Shown here piece after piece: positions 16,674 to 24,537 of a stretch of 64,000 nucleotides of DNA. The notes beneath the pieces are model-generated. The model worked only from the letters and a program-made list of their open reading frames with translations, searched no databases and had not been told where the DNA came from. A program made the translations under genes and the position numbers. The stretch is from NCBI RefSeq assembly GCF_037201965.1, contig NZ_CP147518.1, positions 1,797,001 through 1,861,000 of the forward strand, read 5' to 3'. The stretch's first letter is position 1. Each line of letters begins with the position of its first letter. This DNA comes from Spirosoma sp. SC4-14. GTDB lineage: Bacteria; Bacteroidota; Bacteroidia; Cytophagales; Spirosomataceae.

Positions 16674-19600
16674 ATGAGGTCAGTAATAATTGGACTATTT
16701 ATTAGTCTTCAACTAATTTTTAGTATCAAAACCTACGCCCAAAATATAATTAGTGGCCGTGTTTTTGATGCAACCACCAAACAGCCTTTATCATTTGCCA
16801 GTGTTTATTTGAACGGATCGACTCGCGGCACAACGGCCGATGCTACTGGTAACTATCAACTAGCAGGCATCCCGTCAGGAACTGTCGAAGTTGTCGTCTC
16901 GTCAGTTGGTTTTAAAACCGTTCGTCAAACCATACGGTTAATCAATCAACAAAATCACAAGATTGACTTTTCATTACTTCCCGATACCCAGGCTCTTCAG
17001 GCTATAACTGTTACCGCTAAGCATGATAAAAACTACGACCGTCTACTGAAGCTCTTTAAACGGGAACTGCTAGGTAATTCGCCTTTCGCTGGTAAATGTC
17101 TGATTACGAATATCGAAAAAGTTGTATTGACACTCAATGACGGCCGGTTGGAAGCGCAGGCCATAGAACCTATTGTGATCGACAACAAAGCTCTGGGCTA
17201 TCGTCTTTACTATAACCTAACGCATTTTGATACGTTCCGCCAGACTACACACTATGCGGGTACCAGTCGCTTTGAACTTCTAAAGCCAGATAATGATGAA
17301 CAAGCCGAGCGTTGGGAGCGAAATCGGCAAAAAGTATATATGGGGTCATCACGGCACTTACTTGCCAGTCTACTTGCTGGTACGTATGAGCAGGAGGGCT
17401 TTCTGGTTTATGAAGCTAGTTTTAATGTACCCACCGATCCCTCAATTCCTGTGTTACAGATGTCGAGCCAACGCCCTACGGTTTCTGTTAACGTAGCCAG
17501 TTTAGTTAAACCGGCGGAGCTGGCCTCTGAACGTCAGGTGGTTAGTGTAAAGCCATTGGAAATATTTTATACCCGGCGACAGGGTGTTTCAACTCCTTAT
17601 CGTGATCTGCCCTATGCTTATTCAATTCTGTATCTACCTAAAGGGAATGCCATTGTTACTACGGATGGATGGATAGCGCAATCTAACGGGCTGGAGATAC
17701 GGGGAGCTATGAGTGAAGATCGACTAGCTACTCTCTTGCCCGCTGATTGGAAACCTGTAAATCAGCGGGCAATATTAGCGATTAAAGAACCTGATGAAGG
17801 AGTGGTTTTGCCTTCGGATACGCTTTTGAAGGTACTGTCTAAGCCCCAAATAAATCCGGCTCCTGTTGTATTCCTGCATATCGATAAGAGCTTTTATACA
17901 ACAGGAGATCATCTTTGGTTTAGTGGCTATGTACTAAATCCGAGTACACTTCAACCTATATCCAGTTCTGTTTCTGATAAAGAAAATCCATTACATATTG
18001 AGCTGTTAGCGCCAGGAGGCCGACTAATTCAGCATCAATGGGCGCGAGTAAACGAGGGCCGAACATGGGGTAGGTTCCGATTGTCGGACTCGTTGGCAAC
18101 AGGAGTGTATGAATTAAGAGCTTATACTGAACAAAATGCGGTAATCGGTCGCCCTGCTTTTGAACGAATAGTGCCGATTGTCAATGGAATGGGGGGAGAA
18201 CACGGTCTAAAACAGGCGAATTCGTTTCTGACAAAAGAAAGTGTAACTGAACAGTTGCCGCCGGTCTTAACAAACGGATTAGCACTATCGGCCGATATTG
18301 TTACCGACAGTACACAGCTTGTAGTGCGCATACAGGCATCATCAGCACAAGCCCTTGATCCAGTTTATTTGACTATGCGGGGTCGGGGGCAATTGCTCTA
18401 CCTGGCCAAACTACAACTTCAGAATGGGAAAGCTCGCTTGACCATCCCCGTAACTAAACTAGCCGCAGGGGTTGCTCAGGTAATGCTATTCAATGCCCAA
18501 GGGCTCCTTCAGGCCGAACGATTCGTATTTATTCCCGAACGATTTTTGCCGCCTGTTATTACTATGACAACAGATAAGGCATCGTATCGGGCTCGCGAAT
18601 CGGTGTTGCTGTCGCTCCGTATAACCGACGGTACTGGCGAACCGCTTTCCATTATGGGTTCAGTGTCTGTTACAGATGCTTCTCAACTACCTGCCGATAC
18701 AAACGTAGCGAACATTCGTACCCATTTGTTATTGATGTCGGACTTACGCGGCTACGTCGAAAATGCCAACTCGTACCTCAACAGTAACCATATCAATGTC
18801 CGCCGAAAACTCGATAGTTTGTTGCTGAACAAGCAATGGCGACGACTTGCTGGCCTCTCCGAACCGGATAGTATTATATCGAGATTGGGAACGGGTTTGT
18901 TACTAAGAGGCCTGGTTCTTGACAAAAGAAATAAAGCAATTTCTGATGCAAATGTATTGTTGACGTTTATGAACAAAACGGGAACGTCATTTGCCCGATC
19001 TGCCCGAACCGATCAGCAAGGAAGATTTTTGTTAGATGACCTGATGCTTACCGATACAATCAAAGTTCGTGCTCGCATCATGAATACTAGTTTTAAGCCT
19101 ATTCCAATGGCACATCTGGCCATTGACCGACCTGGCTATTCTTTCCCTTTAGAGGATTCGGTTACCTCATTCGACTGGAATTGGATCAGGCCATTTATTG
19201 CAAATGCGCAGGAACGTCAGGCAGTTGACACCAATCAATATCGTGACCGAGATGCTCGCCAGCTTCAGGAAGTGACGGTTCGATCTATGAAGCCAGATGA
19301 TGATCGTTGGGCTCGAAAGATTAGTTTACATAATGAAGCTGATGCAACGATTCTTTTTGATGAAAAGTCGATGTCTTATGCTAATGTTTATGATATGATG
19401 GCAGGCCGTGTAGCAGGTGTACTGGTTAAAAGGCGTTCTGCTTCCGAGAGAGGGCATATGGAGGGTGGCTATAGCGTTACGGTTCGTGGGGCAGGCTCAT
19501 TTGCTAAATACAACCCACCGCTCTATGTAGTAGACGGTTCGTATGTAATAGAAAATGAAGATGGCACTGCGTTGCTTATGATTAATCCCAGTCAGATAGA

Positions 19601-19967
19601 ACGAATTGAAGTTATCAAAAACGGGGGAGGAGCTATTTACGGAGCACGTGGAGGAGGTGGGGTAATTGCTTTTTACTCTAAAAATGGTGAGGCTACAAAA
19701 ATAGCTGCTCAAGATGACCCAGAAATAACATTCTATGGCTATCCGGCGCAACAGCAATTCTATATACCTCAATATGGTACTGACTCAATTCAGGCAGATC
19801 GACGCGATGTGCTCTATTGGAAGCCTGTTTTACTGACAGATAGTTATGGTTTCGCAACGTTACGTTTCCCATTATCGGATATTGTTCGCACAATTCGTAT
19901 AACCCTACAAGGCATAACGGCTTATGGTCGACCGATTTATGTAAATCGACTGATAACTATACGATAA
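16674..19967 (+). CDS. CarboxypepD_reg / macroglobulin-like / TonB-plug protein without barrel
   Basis: Large exported protein of 1097 residues. A signal peptide (about 1-22) leads into a carboxypeptidase-regulatory-like domain (IISGRVFDATTKQPLSFASV, about 24-110). A long middle region follows, with an MG2-like alpha-2-macroglobulin segment (HIDKSFYTTGDHLWFSGYVL, about residue 400). Near residues 900-1005 is a TonB-receptor plug-like domain (ANVYDMMAGRVAGVLV, VTVRGAGS, YVVDGSYV, IERIEVIKNGGGAIYGARG). The chain ends about 90 residues later, far too short for a 22-strand barrel. So it is not a complete TonB-dependent receptor; a surface assembly or docking role is plausible. It sits between the precursors and the exporter. 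Confidence 0.8.
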   Translation: MRSVIIGLFISLQLIFSIKTYAQNIISGRVFDATTKQPLSFASVYLNGSTRGTTADATGNYQLAGIPSGTVEVVVSSVGFKTVRQTIRLINQQNHKIDFSLLPDTQALQAITVTAKHDKNYDRLLKLFKRELLGNSPFAGKCLITNIEKVVLTLNDGRLEAQAIEPIVIDNKALGYRLYYNLTHFDTFRQTTHYAGTSRFELLKPDNDEQAERWERNRQKVYMGSSRHLLASLLAGTYEQEGFLVYEASFNVPTDPSIPVLQMSSQRPTVSVNVASLVKPAELASERQVVSVKPLEIFYTRRQGVSTPYRDLPYAYSILYLPKGNAIVTTDGWIAQSNGLEIRGAMSEDRLATLLPADWKPVNQRAILAIKEPDEGVVLPSDTLLKVLSKPQINPAPVVFLHIDKSFYTTGDHLWFSGYVLNPSTLQPISSSVSDKENPLHIELLAPGGRLIQHQWARVNEGRTWGRFRLSDSLATGVYELRAYTEQNAVIGRPAFERIVPIVNGMGGEHGLKQANSFLTKESVTEQLPPVLTNGLALSADIVTDSTQLVVRIQASSAQALDPVYLTMRGRGQLLYLAKLQLQNGKARLTIPVTKLAAGVAQVMLFNAQGLLQAERFVFIPERFLPPVITMTTDKASYRARESVLLSLRITDGTGEPLSIMGSVSVTDASQLPADTNVANIRTHLLLMSDLRGYVENANSYLNSNHINVRRKLDSLLLNKQWRRLAGLSEPDSIISRLGTGLLLRGLVLDKRNKAISDANVLLTFMNKTGTSFARSARTDQQGRFLLDDLMLTDTIKVRARIMNTSFKPIPMAHLAIDRPGYSFPLEDSVTSFDWNWIRPFIANAQERQAVDTNQYRDRDARQLQEVTVRSMKPDDDRWARKISLHNEADATILFDEKSMSYANVYDMMAGRVAGVLVKRRSASERGHMEGGYSVTVRGAGSFAKYNPPLYVVDGSYVIENEDGTALLMINPSQIERIEVIKNGGGAIYGARGGGGVIAFYSKNGEATKIAAQDDPEITFYGYPAQQQFYIPQYGTDSIQADRRDVLYWKPVLLTDSYGFATLRFPLSDIVRTIRITLQGITAYGRPIYVNRLITIR

Positions 19968-20005
19968 ATAAGCTATTTATTATAATTTGATTACATAATA
20001 AATTT

Positions 20006-20134
20006 ATGGCGATTTTTTTGTTGTTTGCACTAGCCTTATCTGTAAACGAGGCTTATCCGCAAAATCGAAAAACTATTCTATACCATAATATAGAAACCGA
20101 TAGCTTATATAGCCAGGACAGTATGATAGCATAA
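20006..20134 (+). pseudogene. N-terminal fragment of a TlpA-like gene, separated by a frameshift
   Basis: ATG 20006 opens MAIFLLFALALSVNEAYPQN, a good signal peptide, then about 20 more residues before a TAA at 20132. From about 20113 the -1 frame is open without a stop and continues into the thioredoxin-like gene at 20242 (reading YDSIKRVSTPELGKGIFF and onward). The two parts look like one ancestral gene, 20006-20694, broken by a single-base change near 20115-20132. Confidence 0.6.
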
Positions 20135-20241
20135 AAAGAGTAAGTACCCCTGAATTAGGCAAAGGAATTTTTTTTGGAGAAAAGGAAGAAAAAGGAGATA
20201 CTGTAGAATATTTATTTAGTATTATATCAGTAAAGTCAATA

Positions 20242-20694
20242 GTGTCGGTTCGATACAAGTGGGAGAATAAATTATTCCCAGCGTTCAGCTTAGAAAATAA
20301 ACGAGGGGATTTTGTTGATAATGCGTCGTTGAAAGGGAAAATAGCCGTATTTAACTTCTGGTCTGTTACCTGTATCCCTTGCCTTGAAGAGATGCCTTAT
20401 TTAAATAAGCTGGTAGAGAAATATCGCTCCAACGATGTCATCTTTTTGGCTCCATTACCTGAAAACCGGGAAACTATTAATAAAGTATTGTTGAAGAATC
20501 GGTTCGACTATACCATTATTCCTGAGGCTACTAGTTTATTTTCTAGTCTGGATATGCCCGGCTATCCGTACCATCTGATTGTAGATCGCGACGGGGTTAT
20601 TCGCTATATTCAAACGGGAACCATTAATACAAAAACGGGTAAAAAAATAGCAGAAAGTGATTTGCCCGAAGCAATTGATAGGATTCTCAATTGA
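20242..20694 (+). CDS. TlpA/redoxin-family thioredoxin-like protein, frameshifted upstream
   Basis: 150 residues from GTG 20242, holding a complete thioredoxin-like fold: LFPAFSLENKRGDFVD, then FNFWSVTCIPCLEEMPYLNK with the active site CIPC near residue 49. The substrate strand and PGYPYHLIVDRDG follow (cis-Pro region and the family's L-I-D-x-x-G strand). As written it lacks a signal peptide; the missing export signal is encoded in another frame at 20006. If the frameshift is real, the product would stay in the cytoplasm or not be made. It would have been the third thiol oxidoreductase of the locus. It ends 33 bases before the exporter gene. Confidence 0.82.
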   Translation: MSVRYKWENKLFPAFSLENKRGDFVDNASLKGKIAVFNFWSVTCIPCLEEMPYLNKLVEKYRSNDVIFLAPLPENRETINKVLLKNRFDYTIIPEATSLFSSLDMPGYPYHLIVDRDGVIRYIQTGTINTKTGKKIAESDLPEAIDRILN

Positions 20695-20727
20695 ACGTAT
20701 TTTCTACTAAATTTTTACCAGGCCCTA

Positions 20728-23130
20728 ATGCCCACCTTCTCACACTATACCCAACTCGATCAGATGGATTGCGGGCCTACCTGCCTGCGCATGGTCGCAA
20801 AGCATTATGGGCGTTCGTTTACGGCGCAGTCGTTACGGGAGCGTGCGCAGATCGGAAAAGAAGGGGTGTCCTTGCTGGGTATTTCGGAAGCGGCTGAAGC
20901 CATTGGTTTTCGGACCATGGGCGTGAAGGTGCCGTTTGAGAAGTTGGCAACCGAAGCGCCACTGCCCTGTATTGTCCACTGGGACCAGAATCATTTTGTG
21001 GTGATCTATGCCATCAAAGGAGCCAGCGCTAGCTGGCTAAGTCGGATAAAAGGGGGAAAAGCCCCCCACTCCCCAAAGGTGGAGCCTATACAATCTCCTT
21101 TTGGTATCCCTACTTTTTTGAAGTACGAAATCAGTACACTACCTGAATCATGGCCTGTAGAGGTCCAAAGCTTCATAACGACTCCCTCTTTGGGGGGCGG
21201 GGGGCTGGGCACTGTTTACGTAGCTGATCCGGCCAGAGGGTTGCTAACCTATTCGGCAACCGAGTTTTGCGAGCATTGGCTATCGTCACAAACCAATGGC
21301 AGTCAGGAGGGAGTAGTGCTGTTGCTGGAACCTACACCCGGTTTTTTTGAGCAGGACGATGAAGCGGTCGCTGGCTATGGTTTCGAGCGGGTATTTGGCT
21401 ACCTCTGGCAATACAAACGGCTGCTGGTGCAGTTGGCGCTGGGTTTGGCCGTAGGTAGTGGGCTACAACTGCTGTTTCCGTTTCTGACTCAGTCGGTGGT
21501 CGATGTGGGCGTCAATACGCAGAATTTACCATTTGTGTATCTGGTGCTGGGGGCGCAGCTAATGCTGATGGCCGGGCGGTTGTCGGTGGAGTTTATCCGA
21601 AGCTGGATTTTACTGCACATCAGTACTCGCGTCAATCTGAGTATTCTATCCGATTTTCTGGTTAAACTGATGCGGTTGCCCGTATCGTTTTTCGACAGCA
21701 AGCAGTTTGGCGATCTGATGCAGCGCATTGGCGATCACCACCGCATCGAGAGTTTCCTGACGGGCCAAACGCTGTCGGTGCTGTTTTCGCTGGTCAATCT
21801 GGTTGTTTTTGGCGCAGTGCTGGCGATGTATAATCTCAGTATTTTCGGCATTTTCATGGTATCCAGCCTACTCTATGTGGGATGGGTGATGCTGTTTTTG
21901 CACCAACGTCGGAAGCTCGATTTCAAGCGGTTCGATGTGTCGGCCAAAAATCAGAGTAGCCTGGTGCAACTCATTCAGGGAATGCAGGAAATCAAGCTGG
22001 CCGGAGCTGAGCGGCCTATGCGCTGGGCGTGGGAGCGGTTGCAGGCCCGGCTGTTTCGGTTGCAGATGAAGGGGCTGGCCTTGAGTCAATACCAGCAGGC
22101 AGGGGCATTCACCATTAACGAAGGCAAAAATATCTTCATCACGTTTCTGGCGGCTCAGGCCGTTATCAGCGGACAATTGTCGCTGGGGGCTATGCTGGCC
22201 ATGCAGCAGATTATTGGGCAGTTGAACAGTCCGGTTGAGCAGCTTATTGGCTTTGTGCAAAGTTTGCAGGATGCCAAAATCAGTCTGGAGCGCCTGAACG
22301 AAATTCATACCCTGGCCGACGAAGAGCCAGCGGAGCAGGTTAGGCTAACAGCTATGCCCGCACTGGCAGGATTGCATCTGAAAAGCGTATCATTTCAATA
22401 CACGGGCGCGGGTAACGAACCCGTTTTGCAGGCAATCGACCTGCTGATTCCAGAAGGCAAAACAACGGCTATCGTGGGTATGAGCGGCAGTGGCAAAACT
22501 ACCTTGTTGAAATTGCTGCTACGGTTCTATGAACCCACAAAAGGCGACATCCGGTTAGGGGATGCTGGTTTTGATGGGGTTTCGCTACGAACGGTAAGCC
22601 ATGCGTTTTGGCGTAGCCAGTGTGGTGTAGTGATGCAGGATGGGTTTATTTTCTCGGATACCATTGCGCGGAATATTGCGGTGGGCGTCGACCGAATCGA
22701 CGCCCGGAAATTGGATGGTGCCATACAGATCGCCAATCTGCGGGAGTTTGTCGATTCGTTACCATCGGGCCTGCACACTAAAATTGGTGCCGAAGGCAAC
22801 GGCATTAGCCAGGGGCAGCGGCAGCGAATTCTGATAGCCCGCGCTATCTACAAAGACCCGGCCTACCTGTTTTTCGACGAAGCAACGAACGCACTGGATG
22901 CTAATAACGAAGCCGTGATTGTTCAGAATCTGGATGCTTTTTTTCGTAGTAACACAGGACGGCAACGAACCGTAGTGGTGGTGGCTCACCGGCTTAGCAC
23001 GGTTAGCCACGCCGATCAGATTGTGGTGCTCGATAAAGGCCGAATTGTTGAAGTCGGCACACATGCTACACTTGTTTCCAAACGGGGCAACTACTGGCAA
23101 CTGGTTAAAAATCAACTGGAGCTTGCATGA
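20728..23130 (+). CDS. C39-peptidase-containing ABC exporter (PCAT type)
   Basis: Cuts double-glycine leaders and exports the core peptide across the inner membrane. Three parts: an N-terminal C39 cysteine peptidase, six membrane segments (about residues 225-480) and an ATPase. The peptidase triad is visible: Cys15 in QMDCGPTCLRMVA, His89 in QNHFVVIYAI and Asp167 in YVADPARG. The ATPase has Walker A GMSGSGKTT, signature ISQGQRQRILIARA and Walker B AYLFFDEATNALD. His89 and Asp167 are 78 residues apart instead of about 16, because of an in-frame insertion of about 60 residues that includes a palindromic repeat (21060-21206). The stop overlaps the start of the HlyD gene (ATGA), so the two are coupled. 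It probably handles the two precursors upstream. Confidence 0.95.
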   Translation: MPTFSHYTQLDQMDCGPTCLRMVAKHYGRSFTAQSLRERAQIGKEGVSLLGISEAAEAIGFRTMGVKVPFEKLATEAPLPCIVHWDQNHFVVIYAIKGASASWLSRIKGGKAPHSPKVEPIQSPFGIPTFLKYEISTLPESWPVEVQSFITTPSLGGGGLGTVYVADPARGLLTYSATEFCEHWLSSQTNGSQEGVVLLLEPTPGFFEQDDEAVAGYGFERVFGYLWQYKRLLVQLALGLAVGSGLQLLFPFLTQSVVDVGVNTQNLPFVYLVLGAQLMLMAGRLSVEFIRSWILLHISTRVNLSILSDFLVKLMRLPVSFFDSKQFGDLMQRIGDHHRIESFLTGQTLSVLFSLVNLVVFGAVLAMYNLSIFGIFMVSSLLYVGWVMLFLHQRRKLDFKRFDVSAKNQSSLVQLIQGMQEIKLAGAERPMRWAWERLQARLFRLQMKGLALSQYQQAGAFTINEGKNIFITFLAAQAVISGQLSLGAMLAMQQIIGQLNSPVEQLIGFVQSLQDAKISLERLNEIHTLADEEPAEQVRLTAMPALAGLHLKSVSFQYTGAGNEPVLQAIDLLIPEGKTTAIVGMSGSGKTTLLKLLLRFYEPTKGDIRLGDAGFDGVSLRTVSHAFWRSQCGVVMQDGFIFSDTIARNIAVGVDRIDARKLDGAIQIANLREFVDSLPSGLHTKIGAEGNGISQGQRQRILIARAIYKDPAYLFFDEATNALDANNEAVIVQNLDAFFRSNTGRQRTVVVVAHRLSTVSHADQIVVLDKGRIVEVGTHATLVSKRGNYWQLVKNQLELA
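21060..21206. repeat. GC-rich inverted repeat inserted in frame in the C39 peptidase domain
   Basis: The arms AGCCCCCCACTCCCCAAAGG (start of the 25-nt arm 21060-21084) and the reverse complement of 21182-21206 (AGCCCCCCGCCCCCCAAAGA at its start) match at 21 of 25 positions and are separated by 97 bases. The whole unit lies inside the coding sequence between the catalytic His and Asp of the peptidase and keeps the frame. It looks like a mobile palindromic element, comparable in behaviour to in-gene palindromic elements of Rickettsia. Confidence 0.75.
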
Positions 23131-24422
23131 ATCCTGGTTCAGACTACTTCACCGAACTCCGCTCCGAAGAGGTACAGGAACTCCTGGCCCGACCACCCAA
23201 ATGGTTACTACGCTGGGGGATTACGGTTGTCTTTCTGGCTGTTGTACTGACGTTTGTTGGAGCCTGGGTTGTTCATTATCCCGATTTGGTCAGGGCTTCG
23301 TTTAAGTTGACCTCGGCCAATGCGCCTAAAGCTGTATTGACCCGAACCGATGGCAAACTGATTCGGCTGTTTATTCATGACAATCAGGTGGTAAAAGCGG
23401 GGACTGTGGCGGCTTATCTCGAAAGCACTGCCCACCATGATGAGGTACTGCGACTTTCGCAGGAGTTAGCTCGTGCCTGGGCAATCGCCAGTAAAGGCGA
23501 TCTTGAAAAACTCGACCAGTTGAGACTATCCAGTTACAATCAGTTGGGTGAGTTACAAACCGCTTATCAGACGTTTGAGCAGGCGCATATTCAACTGCGG
23601 GCTTATCTGGCGAACGGGTTTTACAGTCAGAAAAAAGCCATTCTCCGCCAGGAAATTGCCGATTTGAAGGCATTGGCCGAAAACCTGAAACTACAGCAGA
23701 GCATTCAGGCCCGCGATATGGCTCTGGCGCAGGAAGATTTTGAGATTCAGCAACGGTTAGCCAACGATAAAGTGATTGCCCCACTGGATTTAAAGCGGGA
23801 AGAAAGCAAAAATATTGCCCGGAAACTGCCTTACCAGCAAACGGCTTCGGCCCTGATTAACAATCTGACGTCGCAACGCGCCAAAGAAAAAGAGATATTG
23901 GAACTGGATGAGCAGGTAGCCGAAGAGCGCGACAAATTTTTGCAAACGCTCAACACCCTACAAAGTGCCACCGATGTCTGGAAACAAAAATATGTAGTGA
24001 CGGCTCCGGTTGCCGGGCGCGTCTTTTTTTCGGGTGTGCTGCAGGAAAATCAATCGGTGACGGTTAATCAGGAGTTGTTTTATGTGGCACCGCCCAATAC
24101 TGATTATTATGGCGAACTGCGCGTTCCGCAGCAAAATGCCGGTAAAGTTCGGGTGGGGCAGCGGGTTCTGATCAAATTTGCAGGATATCCGTTTCAGGAG
24201 TTTGGAGCCATCCGTGGGCGCATTGCTACCCTTGCCGATATTCCTGTTAAAGACAGCGTATTTCTGGCAAAAGTTGTCTTGCCCGAAGGGCTGAAAACAA
24301 CATATGGCAAACGGCTAGCTTACAAAAATGGCATGATCGCGTCGGCCGACATTATTACCGAAGATAGTCGATTGGTAGAAAAACTGTTTTATCAGCTCCG
24401 CAAAGTTGCTAATGGGCGTTAG
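23127..24422 (+). CDS. HlyD-family periplasmic adaptor of the peptide exporter
   Basis: Membrane-fusion protein that joins the C39-ABC exporter to an outer-membrane channel. It has one N-terminal membrane helix (about residues 28-50), a biotinyl-lipoyl half motif, and a long alpha-helical hairpin with coiled-coil character (about 110-290). The second lipoyl half follows (KYVVTAPVAGRVFFSGVLQE, about 292-312), then a beta-barrel domain (GQRVLIKFAGYPFQEFG). 431 residues is normal. ATG 23127 overlaps the exporter's TGA by 4 bases. No outer-membrane factor gene follows, so a TolC-like protein elsewhere must be shared. Confidence 0.93.
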   Translation: MNPGSDYFTELRSEEVQELLARPPKWLLRWGITVVFLAVVLTFVGAWVVHYPDLVRASFKLTSANAPKAVLTRTDGKLIRLFIHDNQVVKAGTVAAYLESTAHHDEVLRLSQELARAWAIASKGDLEKLDQLRLSSYNQLGELQTAYQTFEQAHIQLRAYLANGFYSQKKAILRQEIADLKALAENLKLQQSIQARDMALAQEDFEIQQRLANDKVIAPLDLKREESKNIARKLPYQQTASALINNLTSQRAKEKEILELDEQVAEERDKFLQTLNTLQSATDVWKQKYVVTAPVAGRVFFSGVLQENQSVTVNQELFYVAPPNTDYYGELRVPQQNAGKVRVGQRVLIKFAGYPFQEFGAIRGRIATLADIPVKDSVFLAKVVLPEGLKTTYGKRLAYKNGMIASADIITEDSRLVEKLFYQLRKVANGR

Positions 24423-24537
24423 TTTGTTGTCTCTTCAAATTAGCTACAAGCGAGAATAAACAGTAAAATTTTTAGTTGGATACCTTATGCTTACTAGAGC
24501 GAAAGCCCCGACGAAAAGGCTTAACTGACTCCCCGGT

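Noticed and set aside
16674..19967. Complete TonB-dependent receptor
   Set aside because: The plug domain is near the C-terminus and only about 90 residues follow, too few for a barrel.
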